From Bacteroidales bacterium (GTDB taxonomy: Bacteria > Bacteroidota > Bacteroidia > Bacteroidales > P3): 64,000 bases of DNA. The position numbers and the translations under genes are program-made. The notes under the pieces are model-generated. The model worked only from the letters and a program-made list of their open reading frames with translations, was not told the origin of the DNA and made no database searches. The stretch spans positions 62,001 to 126,000 of the forward strand of contig JAFURZ010000002.1 of NCBI GenBank assembly GCA_017480785.1, in the 5' to 3' direction. This document shows, one piece after another, positions 25,016 to 34,409 of this stretch. Numbering within the stretch: position 1 is the stretch's first letter; each line of letters starts with the position of its first letter.

Positions 25016-26644
25016 TTAGCCTTCTTTGATGTTGGGCTCTTCGAGGCCGTAGCCCTTCTTCTTGTCGACGGCCTTGAGGTATACCGAGATGAGGAGGGCG
25101 GCGATGCCAAGGGCGGCGAGCATGACCAGGGCCCAGGTGTAGTTGAGCTCGTGGGCGGCGGTACCTTCGGGGTTGGTGTTGTTGAGCACCATGCCGATGA
25201 GGGCGGGGAAGAGGCCGAGGCCGATGTTCTGTATCCAGAAGATGGCCGAGTAGGCGGAGCCGAGAATTTTCTCGTCGACCAGCTTGGGCACCGAAGGCCA
25301 CAGGGCGGCAGGTACCAGCGAGAAGGAGGCGCCGAGGACGAGAATGGTGACGTAGGCCACGATGGTGCCGCCGACGGCGTTGCCCTTGAAGGCGGGCAGG
25401 ATGAAGGCGAAGGTGAGGTGGCAGATGACCAGCAGAATGGAGCCGAGCATCAGCATCGAGGCGGCTTTGCCCTTATGGTCGACGTAGTTGCCGAGGATGG
25501 GGGTGATGGCCACGGCGAGGAGCGGGAACACGGCGAAGATGGTCTCGGCGGTGCCGCGCATGTAGCCCATGTAGCAGTAGACAATCAGCGCCACTACGGC
25601 AAGTCCCATGAGGCCGTACTTCAGGCCTTTCTTCTTCGAGAAGTTGCTGGCGAAAGCGCAGACAGCCACGACGAGCATGATGATGTACTGCACGATGGTG
25701 ACCGACTCGCTGGCCCAGAAGGTGCCTTCGGCGGCGGGGTTGAGGGTGAGGTTGCACTGCAGCATGTTGACGGCATACTTCTGGAAGGGGAAGATGGCGC
25801 TGTAGTAGAGCACGCAGAGCAGGGCCACCAGCCAGAATCCCAGACTGGTGAATATCTTGCCCAGGTCTTTCAGCTTGAAGGGGTCGTCCTTCTCCTCGGC
25901 TTCGCCGGTCTGGCTGTCGAGCTTCTTATCCATGAAGAAGTAGGTGATGAACATGATGAGTGCGATGCAGAGCAGCACGACACCGAATTTGACGGCGTTG
26001 TCGACGTGGATTTCGCCGCCGAGCTTAGCGAAGTAAGGGCTGAAAATCATGCAGGTGGCCACACCCAGACGGGCGAGGGCCATCTCGCTGCCCATGGCCA
26101 GGGCGGTCTCGCGGCCCTTGAACCACTTGACGATGCCGCGGCTCACGGTGATGCCGGCCATCTCGCAGCCGCAACCGAAAATCATGAAGCCGCAGGCGGC
26201 CAGCTTGGCCGAAGCGGGCATGCCGGCGGCGAAGGGCAGGATGGCTCCGATGACGGGCAGGTTGCCGTTCCAGTTCAGGTTGTCGGTGAACCAACGCTCG
26301 AGGCCGGTGCCGATGAAGGCGTCGCTGACGGCATAGAACTTAATCAGTCCGCCGACGAGCATCACTGCACCCGAGAGGACCGCCGTGAAGCGCACGCCCA
26401 TCTTGTCGAGGATGATGCCGGCGAAGATGAGGAAGAACACGTACACGTTGAGGAACACCTCGGCGCCCTGCATGCGGCCGAACGAGGCGCTGTCCCAGCC
26501 GCGGGTCTCCTGCATCAGGTCCTTGATGGGCGACAGAATGTCCATGAATACGTAGCTGCAGAACATGGCCAGCGCCAGCAGCAGCAGTGCAATCCAACGC
26601 ATGGTGGCGTTGTCGCGAAGGGTCTTTGTAGCTGTTTGTGTCAT
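25016..26644 (-). CDS. MFS transporter
   Basis: 542 residues with about 12 membrane helices and the MFS loop motif GIILDKMGVRFTAV after helix 2. A long central cytoplasmic loop carries SQTGEAEEKDDPFKL. The segment GNYVDHKGKAASMLMLGS in the second half is the symmetric loop motif. The substrate is not evident; the large family in gut Bacteroidetes includes nitrate/organic-anion-like porters. Promoter at 26683-26713 and terminator at 24965-24990 make it a single-gene unit. Confidence 0.9.
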   Translation of the reverse strand: MTQTATKTLRDNATMRWIALLLLALAMFCSYVFMDILSPIKDLMQETRGWDSASFGRMQGAEVFLNVYVFFLIFAGIILDKMGVRFTAVLSGAVMLVGGLIKFYAVSDAFIGTGLERWFTDNLNWNGNLPVIGAILPFAAGMPASAKLAACGFMIFGCGCEMAGITVSRGIVKWFKGRETALAMGSEMALARLGVATCMIFSPYFAKLGGEIHVDNAVKFGVVLLCIALIMFITYFFMDKKLDSQTGEAEEKDDPFKLKDLGKIFTSLGFWLVALLCVLYYSAIFPFQKYAVNMLQCNLTLNPAAEGTFWASESVTIVQYIIMLVVAVCAFASNFSKKKGLKYGLMGLAVVALIVYCYMGYMRGTAETIFAVFPLLAVAITPILGNYVDHKGKAASMLMLGSILLVICHLTFAFILPAFKGNAVGGTIVAYVTILVLGASFSLVPAALWPSVPKLVDEKILGSAYSAIFWIQNIGLGLFPALIGMVLNNTNPEGTAAHELNYTWALVMLAALGIAALLISVYLKAVDKKKGYGLEEPNIKEG

Positions 26645-26682
26645 ATTGTTTTTGTTTAATTATTATTGCTCAAATGAATGTG

Positions 26683-26713
26683 CAAAGATACGAAGAAAAA
26701 ACGAATGTGCAAC
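26683..26713 (-). promoter_or_regulatory. promoter of the MFS transporter
   Basis: Minus strand GTTG (26713-26710), 19 nt, TATCTTTG (26690-26683); one mismatch in the -33 box. Confidence 0.65.
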
Positions 26714-26721
26714 AATTATTT

Positions 26722-27999
26722 TCACTCCACGTTGAGAAGGTAGTAGTTCTTTTTGCCTTTCTGGACGAGGATGCAGCCGCTGGCAAGGATGTCGGCGGCG
26801 GTGAGGGTGCAGCCTTCGGCCACCTTCTGCTTGTTGACGCTGATGCTGTTCTGCTTCAGCTCGCGGCGTATCTCGCCCTTGGAGGCGAACATGCCCACCT
26901 CGGCGGCCAGGTCGACCAGCGGGGCGCCGGCCTCGATGGCGCTGCGGCTCACGGTGTACTGCGGCACCCCGTCGAAGACGCTCAGCAGCGTGGCGCGGTC
27001 CAGCGAGTTCAGCTGCTCGGTGGTTGCCTTGCCGAAGAGCAGCTCGCTGGCGGCGATGGCGGTGTCGTAGGCCTCCTGCCCGTGCACACGCACGGTGATG
27101 TCCTTGGCGAGGGCCTTCTGCAGGATGCGCTGCTCGGGGGCCTCGGCATGCTGCTTCTCGAGGGCTTCGATTTCTTCCTTCGAGAAGAGGGTGAAGATGC
27201 GGATGTAGCGGGCGGTGTCGACGTCGGAGCAGTTGAGCCAGAACTGGTAGAACTTGTAGGGGCTGGTCTTCTCGGGGTCGAGCCACACGTTGCCGCCCTC
27301 GGTCTTGCCGAACTTGGTGCCGTCGGCCTTGGTGATGAGGGGGCAGGTGAGGGCGAAGGCCTCGCCGCCTTCCATGCGGCGGATAAGTTCGGTGCCAGTG
27401 GTGATGTTGCCCCACTGGTCGCTGCCACCCATCTGCAGCTTGCAGCCCTTGGTGCGGTAGAGGGTGAGGAAGTCGTAGCCCTGCAGCAACTGGTAGCTGA
27501 ACTCGGTGAACGAGATGCCGGTCTCCATGCGCTTCTTCACGCTGTCCTTGGTCATCATGTAGTTGACGGTGATATGCTTGCCCACGTCGCGGATGAAGTC
27601 GAGGAAGAGGTAGTCTTTCATCCAGTCGTAGTTGTTGAGTATCTCGGCTCCGTTGACGGGGTTGTCGAAGTCGAGGAAGCGCTCCAGCTGGTGGCGTATG
27701 CACTGTACGTTGTGCTGTATCTCCTCGGGGGTGAGCAGCTTGCGTTCGGCGGCCTTGAACGAGGGGTCGCCAATCATGCCGGTGGCGCCTCCCACGACGG
27801 CCAGCGGTTTGTGGCCCGCCATCTGCAGGTGCTTCAGCAGCATGATGCTGACGAGGTGGCCTATGTGCAGGGAGTCGGCCGTCGGGTCGATGCCCACATA
27901 GGCGGTGGTGACTTCTTTCTTCAGTTGTTCTTCGGTACCCGGCATGATGTCGTGTATCATGCCGCGCCATTTCAGTTCTTCTACGAGGTTGGTGTCCAT
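26722..27999 (-). CDS. tyrS: tyrosyl-tRNA synthetase
   Basis: Class I aminoacyl-tRNA synthetase, 425 residues. The HIGH motif is residues 45-48 (SLHIGHL), [11 protein letters not shown] follows, [10 protein letters not shown] is the tyrosine-binding segment, and the KMSKS equivalent is KFGKTEGG. The C-terminal 65 residues form an S4-like RNA-binding domain ([21 protein letters not shown]). Complete and of normal length. Confidence 0.97.
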   Translation of the reverse strand: MDTNLVEELKWRGMIHDIMPGTEEQLKKEVTTAYVGIDPTADSLHIGHLVSIMLLKHLQMAGHKPLAVVGGATGMIGDPSFKAAERKLLTPEEIQHNVQCIRHQLERFLDFDNPVNGAEILNNYDWMKDYLFLDFIRDVGKHITVNYMMTKDSVKKRMETGISFTEFSYQLLQGYDFLTLYRTKGCKLQMGGSDQWGNITTGTELIRRMEGGEAFALTCPLITKADGTKFGKTEGGNVWLDPEKTSPYKFYQFWLNCSDVDTARYIRIFTLFSKEEIEALEKQHAEAPEQRILQKALAKDITVRVHGQEAYDTAIAASELLFGKATTEQLNSLDRATLLSVFDGVPQYTVSRSAIEAGAPLVDLAAEVGMFASKGEIRRELKQNSISVNKQKVAEGCTLTAADILASGCILVQKGKKNYYLLNVE

Positions 28000-28035
28000 A
28001 TATATTAGTTAATGTATCATCTATTATATTATATA

Positions 28036-28074
28036 AAGAAGGAGGTGCTGCCTGTGGGCGGGCACCTCCTTCTT
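28036..28074 (-). terminator. terminator between the T9SS cargo gene and tyrS
   Basis: Perfect 13-base arms AAGAAGGAGGTGC (28036-28048) and GCACCTCCTTCTT (28062-28074) around a 13-nt loop, 20 bases after the stop of the T9SS cargo gene. Confidence 0.75.
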
Positions 28075-28094
28075 GTGCTCTTTTGTGCCCGATG

Positions 28095-31000
28095 TTAACG
28101 AACCATCATCTTGCTGGCAGCGGTATTGCCGCCGATGATGACGTTGACCAGGTACATGCCTTTGGCCATGCCTTCGGTGCCGATGGTGAAGAGCTGCTCG
28201 CCCTCGTTGACGTAACCCAGGTTGCGGTCAACCACCACACGGCCGTTGAGGTCGTAGATGCGCAGCGTGGCGTTGCCGGCCTCGATGGCGGAGAGGGCCA
28301 AGGTGGTCTCACCGTTCATCACGGGGTTGGGGTAGATGCTGACGCTGTTGCTTCCAATGGTGTTGACGGTGGGGATGCTCACGGGGTTATAGTCGCTCGA
28401 GTCGGACACCTCGTTGACGGTGTCGGTGACGAAGGACATATCCATGAAGATACCGCGGCCGTAGGTGCCGAAGTAGATGGCGCGGGGCCACTTGGTCTTG
28501 GCGAAGAGGTAGTTGTTCTCCGTGATGCCGGTGTGGGTAGTGGCGCGGCGCACGGCCAGCTTCTTGGTCTGCTGCACGATGCTGGTCACGGGGACGCCGT
28601 GCAGGTGGTCGTACTGGTTCCACTGGGTGCCGTTGTGGACGAACACGCCGTCGGAGGTGCCCACATAGATGAATCCGGTCGAGTCCTCAATCATGGCGCA
28701 GTAGGCGGGGATGCCCACATTGTTCGTGATGGGCATCGGGATGGCGGTGGCGGTCCAGTTGCTGCTGCTGGCGTTGTTGATGACCAGCACGTTGGTATAG
28801 CTGTCGGAATAGCCCTCGAAGGTCACCACGATACGGTCCTGATTAGGACGCGGGTCGACGGCAATGCCGCTGATGGGACGGTTGAACCATTCGCTGCCGT
28901 TGTTGCTGAACTTGACGTTGCGCAGCACGCGGTCATTCGTGTCGCTGGCGGCGTTAATCTCGCGCTGGGTGAAGGCGGGATACTGGTTGAAGTTGACGTT
29001 CTCGAAGCCTTCGATGCGGTAGAGCTGCGAGCGACCGGTGCTGTCGTCATAGGTGCTGACGTAGGCGCAGCGGCCATCGGTGCTCATAACGGCATCGCGG
29101 GGGTAGAGGTTGGCGTTGCTCGCAGTGCGGCGCACGTTGAGGATGGGAGCCCACCACATGAACTTGGCACGCAGTTCCTGCTTCACTTCGGGAGCCAGGT
29201 GGTTGTCAGCGTCGATGACCGAGTCGTACACCTTGCTGAAGTCGTTGGCGGTCCAGGAGTAGAGCACAGAGCTTTGCACGCTGCTTGTCTGGGCCACGAT
29301 GAGCATGCGCGACATCACGGGGTTCTTCACCGTCAGCGAGTCGCCGGCCTTCTGGGCTTTGGTGAAGGTGTATTCAAACGGGTAGTCCGAGTTGTTCTTG
29401 GCGAGGAAGGTGGCCTTCGAGTTGGCGGGGATGTTCATGTCGGCTCCGGTAATCATCACCGTGTCGCCGTTGGGGTTGATGAAGTGGCCGCTGAGGTCGA
29501 GGGCCACGCGGATGCTGTCCTTCATGTAGCGGTCGTTGGCCGACTCCCAGAGGTAGAGGCTGCCCATCGTGGGACCGCCGATGACGGCCTGTGTCAGGAA
29601 GGGCACGCCGGTGGTCCAGGTCTGGCTGTTTGTGAAGTCGAGGTAGTCGTTGAAGGAACGGCCGAAGTTGCCGTTCTCAGACGAGACGAAGATATTACGG
29701 TGCATCTGGGGGGCCAGCTGCTGGAAGGCCGACACGGCCACCTTGCCGCCGTTGCCGCTCCACAGGATGTTGGCGTCGTGGTTCTGGTTGCCCAGCGAGC
29801 CGTCGTCGTACCAGGCGGGGATGCGCACGCCGCCGTTGTGGGCCATACGGGCCTCGATGAAGGGGCAGGCGTTGTCTTTGGCGCCGCTAATCAGCGAGCC
29901 GTCGGGAGCCACGGCCAGGTGGGTAATCTGGACGTTGTTCATGCCACGGTTGCTGTTCTCATACGAGTTGAAGTCGGTGGTGGTGCTGTACACGCCGCCG
30001 TCGGTGGCGATGTAGTGGGTGGTCATGCCCATGCCGTTCTCAACCTTGAAGACCGACAGAATCTGGTGGATGCCCGAATGCACAAACACCGCGGTGTTGA
30101 ACACATTCGACATGTAGTCGCCCGCATTCAGCTCATATTCGCTGTACGAGTTCTTGGTCCATTGGTAGGTCGACCCCTCGAGGAAGCCTTCGCCGGTCCA
30201 GATGTTGGTGCCGCCGAGGAAGATGCGCTTGGGGTTGCCCGGGTCGACGGTGACGGTGCCGCAGGTGAGGCCGCTGTTGTACATCAGCGGAAGCACCGAC
30301 GAGGTGGCCAGCGGCGTCCACGATTGGCCGTTGGTGGTGAGGTACACGTTCTCCATCAGGCCGTTCGGACCAATCACCATGGCGTAGAGGTAGCGGTTGT
30401 CGCTGGGAGCCACGGCGAGCTTGATGGCCAGGTTACGTCCGCCGAAAGCGGCGTTGGTGGCCGAGATGTTGATGGGGTTCGGGGTGGCGGTCGTGAGGTT
30501 ACCCAGGCGGTAGAGCTGGTTGCCCACGCTGAAATAGGCGATGTTCAGGTTGCGAACCACCACCATCTGGTCGATGCTGTTGCCCTGAAGGATGGGGGTC
30601 ACGGTGCTCTGCGCCCACTCGGCATCCATGTCGGCGGCGGCCGTGTTCACCGTCCAGCGGTAGAGGCCGGTGTTGGTGGCGGCGAAGAAGAACATCGTGT
30701 CGTTCCGCAGGTAGTAGTCCATCGCGTGCACTGCACCGAACTGCTCGCTGCTGGCGGGCGAGGTGTAGGCGATGAGCTTGAAGGCACCCGTCGACGGAAG
30801 GTAGCGGTAGATGCCACGGCCTTTGTTCGACATCTTGGAATAGGTGCTGCCCAGGGGGTACGTGTCGTCGCCTGTGCCGATAAAGATAGTCCCGTCGGGA
30901 CCCTGCACCATGGCGCTGATAGGCAGCGTCACCTCATAGCCCAGGCCGTCATAGTAACGCACCAGGTGCCATGAGTCATGGTTGTTCACCAATTGCTCGC

Positions 31001-31253
31001 GATAAGTCTCGTCCTCGATGTCGGCGTAGAGGTTGCGCAGCACCTCGTCGTTCGTCGAACGCACATAGAGACCGCCGGAGATTGCACCGGCATAGACCGT
31101 GGAGAGGCTTGAATCCTGCCGGTCGACGACAATGCTGGAGACATGGCCGCCGATATTCGCCGGTCCTACCTCGTGGAATTGGGCGTTCACAGCCCCTCCG
31201 CTCAATGCCATTACGCCTGCAAACAAGCCGAATAGTACATTGTGAATCTTCAT
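28095..31253 (-). CDS. large secreted protein with T9SS type A sorting domain
   Basis: 1052 residues. Signal peptide 1-24 (ending VNA). The body contains repeated short beta motifs of the kind found in beta-propeller proteins (GTIFIGTGDDTYPLG, GVYSTTTDF, GFIYVGTSDGVFVHNG, IYFGTYGRGIFMDM). The last 80 residues form a type IX C-terminal sorting domain: VSIYPNPVMNGETTL, ATLRIYDLNGRVV, KGMYLVNVIIGG, KMMVR. It is therefore exported across the outer membrane by T9SS and attached or released. The ligand or enzyme function is unknown; no catalytic motif was recognised. Confidence 0.88.
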   Translation of the reverse strand: MKIHNVLFGLFAGVMALSGGAVNAQFHEVGPANIGGHVSSIVVDRQDSSLSTVYAGAISGGLYVRSTNDEVLRNLYADIEDETYREQLVNNHDSWHLVRYYDGLGYEVTLPISAMVQGPDGTIFIGTGDDTYPLGSTYSKMSNKGRGIYRYLPSTGAFKLIAYTSPASSEQFGAVHAMDYYLRNDTMFFFAATNTGLYRWTVNTAAADMDAEWAQSTVTPILQGNSIDQMVVVRNLNIAYFSVGNQLYRLGNLTTATPNPINISATNAAFGGRNLAIKLAVAPSDNRYLYAMVIGPNGLMENVYLTTNGQSWTPLATSSVLPLMYNSGLTCGTVTVDPGNPKRIFLGGTNIWTGEGFLEGSTYQWTKNSYSEYELNAGDYMSNVFNTAVFVHSGIHQILSVFKVENGMGMTTHYIATDGGVYSTTTDFNSYENSNRGMNNVQITHLAVAPDGSLISGAKDNACPFIEARMAHNGGVRIPAWYDDGSLGNQNHDANILWSGNGGKVAVSAFQQLAPQMHRNIFVSSENGNFGRSFNDYLDFTNSQTWTTGVPFLTQAVIGGPTMGSLYLWESANDRYMKDSIRVALDLSGHFINPNGDTVMITGADMNIPANSKATFLAKNNSDYPFEYTFTKAQKAGDSLTVKNPVMSRMLIVAQTSSVQSSVLYSWTANDFSKVYDSVIDADNHLAPEVKQELRAKFMWWAPILNVRRTASNANLYPRDAVMSTDGRCAYVSTYDDSTGRSQLYRIEGFENVNFNQYPAFTQREINAASDTNDRVLRNVKFSNNGSEWFNRPISGIAVDPRPNQDRIVVTFEGYSDSYTNVLVINNASSSNWTATAIPMPITNNVGIPAYCAMIEDSTGFIYVGTSDGVFVHNGTQWNQYDHLHGVPVTSIVQQTKKLAVRRATTHTGITENNYLFAKTKWPRAIYFGTYGRGIFMDMSFVTDTVNEVSDSSDYNPVSIPTVNTIGSNSVSIYPNPVMNGETTLALSAIEAGNATLRIYDLNGRVVVDRNLGYVNEGEQLFTIGTEGMAKGMYLVNVIIGGNTAASKMMVR

Positions 31254-31306
31254 AAGTTATTATTAATTAATTTGTTATTTTGTTTCGCGTGTAAACTTTT
31301 AATGCA

Positions 31307-31314
31307 CAAAGATA
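31307..31314 (-). promoter_or_regulatory. -7 box upstream of the T9SS cargo gene
   Basis: TATCTTTG on the minus strand, about 54 bases before the start codon. No good -33 box. Confidence 0.5.
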
Positions 31315-31382
31315 CAAAAAAAACATAATATATAGGTAAAATCTTCAAAAAAAATTCATTTTCTCCGCTCCCCGTTCTGCGG

Positions 31383-31555
31383 CTGTTCTTCGGTTGTTCT
31401 TCGGTTGTTCTTCGGTAAAACCCGAAGAACAACCATTGAAGTCGCAGGAAAACACCCACATCCTCAGGGTTTTCAACTACAGTTCAACTCGAGTTTTACG
31501 GTAGTATTACGCTTTTTCAAGTCGAAATGTTGTCGAACTACCGTAATACTACCGT
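31383..31555. repeat. two 11-bp-unit palindromes in the divergent gap before moxR
   Basis: First, three 11-bp units CTGTTCTTCGG, TTGTTCTTCGG, TTGTTCTTCGG (31383-31415), then TAAAAC and an inverted unit CCGAAGAACAACC. Second, perfect 14-base arms ACGGTAGTATTACG (31498-31511) and CGTAATACTACCGT (31542-31555) with a 30-nt spacer. They fill most of the 429-base gap between divergent genes (31254-31682). Confidence 0.85.
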
Positions 31556-31682
31556 GAAAATGGCGGCGGCTGCGGGGTGCGGCGGGTGGCGGGGTTTAAT
31601 CTTTTTAACGTTTTTTTCTTTGGCGGGTGATACAATAAAAACGGAAGTCGGGAGTTATGATGAGTAAAACATTATTGATGAT

Positions 31683-32687
31683 ATGGAAACAGTGAATATT
31701 CAAGAACTAAACGACCGAATCGGCCGGGAGAGCGCCTTCGTCGACGTGCTGACGATGGAGATGGGGAAGAGCATAGTGGGTCAGAAGCACATGGTGGAGG
31801 GCTTGCTGATAGGGTTGCTGAGCAACGGACATGTGCTGCTGGAAGGCGTGCCGGGATTGGCCAAGACGCTGACCATCACGACGCTGGCCAAGGCCATCGA
31901 TGCCAAGTTCAGCCGCATCCAGTTCACGCCCGACCTGCTGCCGGCCGACTTGCTGGGCACGATGATATACAGCCAGAAGAGCGAGCAGTTCCAGGTGAAG
32001 AAGGGCCCCATCTTCAGCCACTTCATCCTTGCCGACGAAATCAACCGTGCACCGGCCAAGGTGCAGAGCGCCCTGCTGGAGGCCATGCAGGAGCGGCAGG
32101 TGACCATCGGCGAGCAGACCTTCCCGCTGGAGGAGCCGTTCCTGGTGATGGCGACGCAGAACCCCATCGAGCAGGAGGGTACCTACCCGCTGCCCGAGGC
32201 ACAGGTGGACCGCTTCATGCTGAAGGTGGTCATCGGATACCCCAAGCGCGACGAGGAGCGTCAGATACTGCACCAGCAAGTAAACGGAGAGCGGAGAGTG
32301 GAGAGCGGAGAACGGAGTGCTATTTTGAAGCCGGCGGACATCCTGAAGGCCAGGGAACTGGTGCGCGAGGTGTATATGGACGAGAAGATTGAGAACTACA
32401 TCACCGACATTGTCTTTGCCACCCGCTATCCCGACCAGTACGGTCTGGAGCGGCTGAAGGGGCTGGTGTCCTATGGTGCGTCGCCCCGCGGCAGCATCAG
32501 CCTGGCGTCGGCGTCGAAGGCCTACGCATTCATGCACCGCCGTGGCTATGTCATCCCCGAGGACGTGCGCGCCGTGGCCATGGATGTGCTGCGTCACCGC
32601 ATCGGGCTGACCTATGAGGCCGAGGCCGAGAATGTGACCAGCGAGGAACTGGTGAGCGAAGTGTTGAACAGAGTGGATGTTCCGTAA
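31683..32687 (+). CDS. MoxR family AAA+ ATPase
   Basis: 334 residues. Walker A GVPGLAKT near 55, Walker B ILADEINRAPAKVQ, and MATQNPIEQEGTYPLPEAQVDRF as the family signature. MoxR ATPases act with VWA proteins as chaperone-like complexes; in Bacteroidetes this gene leads the Bat aerotolerance operon. The in-frame purine-rich tract (32284-32319) adds about 12 residues (NGERRVESGERS) between the ATPase core and the C-terminal lid. The stop overlaps the next ATG by one base. Confidence 0.95.
   Translation: METVNIQELNDRIGRESAFVDVLTMEMGKSIVGQKHMVEGLLIGLLSNGHVLLEGVPGLAKTLTITTLAKAIDAKFSRIQFTPDLLPADLLGTMIYSQKSEQFQVKKGPIFSHFILADEINRAPAKVQSALLEAMQERQVTIGEQTFPLEEPFLVMATQNPIEQEGTYPLPEAQVDRFMLKVVIGYPKRDEERQILHQQVNGERRVESGERSAILKPADILKARELVREVYMDEKIENYITDIVFATRYPDQYGLERLKGLVSYGASPRGSISLASASKAYAFMHRRGYVIPEDVRAVAMDVLRHRIGLTYEAEAENVTSEELVSEVLNRVDVP
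32284..32319 (+). repeat. in-frame purine-rich tract in moxR
   Basis: ACGGAGAGCGGAGAGTGG-type words repeated with an 8-9 base period, encoding GERRVESGERS. Confidence 0.6.
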
Positions 32688-33547
32688 TGGACGAAGAGAT
32701 AATAAAGAAGGTCCGCAAGATTGAGATAAAGGCGCGGGGGCTGTCGCAGCAGATGTTCAGCGGCGAGTACCACTCGGCCTTCAAGGGGAGGGGTATGGCG
32801 TTCAGCGAGGTCCGTGAGTACCAGTATGGCGACGACGTGCGCAACATTGACTGGAACGTGACGGCGCGGTTGGCCCACCCTTATGTGAAGGTGTTCGAGG
32901 AGGAGCGCGAGTTGACGGTGATGCTGCTGGTGGACGTGAGCGGAAGCAACCGCTTCGGCACGCACGTGCAGTTCAAGGAGGAACTGGCTGCCGAGGTGGC
33001 GGCTACGCTGGCCTTCAGCGCCATCGCCAACAACGACAAGGTGGGGGTGCTGCTTTTCTCGGACCGCATAGAGAAGTTTATTCCGCCGAAGAAGGGTCGC
33101 AGCCATATCCTGCGCATCATTCGCGAGCTGATTACCTTCCGGCCGCAGTCGGGCGGCACCGACATCGGACAGGCGCTGGGTTACTTCCAGAATGTCATCA
33201 AGCGGCGCTGCACGGCGTTCTTGTTGAGCGACTTCTTCGACCGAGGCTGGAGCGACGCGCTGAAGCTCACGGCGGGCAAGCACGACCTGGTGGCCTTGCG
33301 GCTGGTGGACCGGCGCGAGGAACGTATGGCTGACCTGGGGTTGGTGAAACTGTATGACCCCGAGAGCGAGGAGACCCTCTGGGTGGATACGGGCAGCGCC
33401 GCGGTGCGCCGTGCCGTGGACGCCCGCGCTGCCGCGCATGTGCGCGAGGTGGAGGACACCATGCGACGCTATGGAGTCGACATTGCCACGATGTACACCG
33501 GTGAGGATTTTGTGAAGCCCCTGCGGGCTTTGTTCAGTAGAAGGTGA
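32687..33547 (+). CDS. DUF58 domain protein of the Bat operon
   Basis: 286 residues. The DUF58 hallmark is YQYGDDVRNIDWNVTARLAHPYVKVFEEERE, followed by a VWA-like domain with LLVDVSGSNRFG (degenerate MIDAS). It is the usual partner of the MoxR ATPase directly upstream. Cytosolic, no signal peptide. Confidence 0.93.
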   Translation: MDEEIIKKVRKIEIKARGLSQQMFSGEYHSAFKGRGMAFSEVREYQYGDDVRNIDWNVTARLAHPYVKVFEEERELTVMLLVDVSGSNRFGTHVQFKEELAAEVAATLAFSAIANNDKVGVLLFSDRIEKFIPPKKGRSHILRIIRELITFRPQSGGTDIGQALGYFQNVIKRRCTAFLLSDFFDRGWSDALKLTAGKHDLVALRLVDRREERMADLGLVKLYDPESEETLWVDTGSAAVRRAVDARAAAHVREVEDTMRRYGVDIATMYTGEDFVKPLRALFSRR

Positions 33548-33554
33548 ACAGAGA

Positions 33555-34409
33555 ATGAAGAGAATGAAAAGGATAATAGGACATATAATAATATTGGCGG
33601 CGATGCTGGGCTGCACTGGAGTGCAGGCCCAGATGACACTGGGTGCCGACACCATTGTGCTTGGCGACCAGACCGAGGTGCTGTTCCCGTCGGGACAGGA
33701 ATTGCAGCCTGCGGGCGGGGTGCTGGTGCTGGGTGTGGAGACCGACAGCGCGACGGGCATGGTTCGAGCCAGGGTGACCTGCTTCGAGCCCGGCGAGCAC
33801 TGGCTGAAGGCGGGCATGGATTCACTTCCGCTGGTGGTACTCGACGTCGACGTGGATACCACGACGGCAGAGATACGCGACATCGCACCCATCGAGCGGG
33901 TGCCATACACTTTCTGGGAGATTTTCCGCTGGGTCCTGCTGGTGCTGGTGTTGCTGGCTGTGGGCTTTGTGGTCTGGTGGCTGCTCGCCCATCGTCAGAA
34001 AGTGCAGCAAGTGCTGGGCCTCACGGCGCCGGTCGACACCCGTAACCCCTACGAGCGCGCCAGCGAGGCGCTGGAGGCGTTGCGCGAGCGACGGCTATGG
34101 CAGGCGGGCAAGGTGAAGGAATACCATACCGAGCTGACCGATATTGTGCGGCGTTTCATCGAGGAGTCGACGGGCATCCGGGCCACCGAGATGACGAGTG
34201 ACGAGACGGTGGAGAGAGTGGAAAGTGAAGAGTGGAAAGCGGAGGGTGGACTGTTGCGCAGTATATTTGCGACGGCCGACTTGGTGAAGTTTGCCAAAAG
34301 CGAGCCCCTGCCGCACGAGCACGAGGCTGCGCTGCAGGCGGCGACTGACTTTGTCGGTGCGCTGTGGGAAAAAGTGAAACCCAAGGAAACGGAGGTGGAG
34401 AATGGGTAA
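33555..34409 (+). CDS. membrane protein of the Bat operon
   Basis: 284 residues: signal peptide (1-24, ending VQA), an extracytoplasmic beta-rich domain (about 25-110, LGADTIVLGDQTEVLFPSG), one membrane helix (about 118-142, FRWVLLVLVLLAVGFVVWW) and a cytoplasmic helical domain. The position between DUF58 and BatA matches a conserved but unnamed Bat-operon protein. The purine-rich tract 34209-34249 inserts about 13 residues (VESEEWKAEGG). It overlaps BatA by 8 bases. Confidence 0.8.
   Translation: MKRMKRIIGHIIILAAMLGCTGVQAQMTLGADTIVLGDQTEVLFPSGQELQPAGGVLVLGVETDSATGMVRARVTCFEPGEHWLKAGMDSLPLVVLDVDVDTTTAEIRDIAPIERVPYTFWEIFRWVLLVLVLLAVGFVVWWLLAHRQKVQQVLGLTAPVDTRNPYERASEALEALRERRLWQAGKVKEYHTELTDIVRRFIEESTGIRATEMTSDETVERVESEEWKAEGGLLRSIFATADLVKFAKSEPLPHEHEAALQAATDFVGALWEKVKPKETEVENG
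34209..34249 (+). repeat. in-frame purine-rich tract in a Bat-operon gene
   Basis: GGAGAGAGTGG, GAAGAGTGG and GAAAGCGGAGG words. Same composition as the tracts in ygiQ and moxR. Confidence 0.55.

Noticed and set aside
24974-26659. Long plus-strand frame opposite the MFS transporter
   Set aside because: Antisense to a well-supported transporter; no hydrophobic or domain pattern of its own.
28083-30974. 963-codon plus-strand frame opposite the T9SS cargo gene
   Set aside because: Low-complexity Gly-Val-His-Asp composition typical of an antisense frame; the minus strand has a signal peptide and sorting domain.
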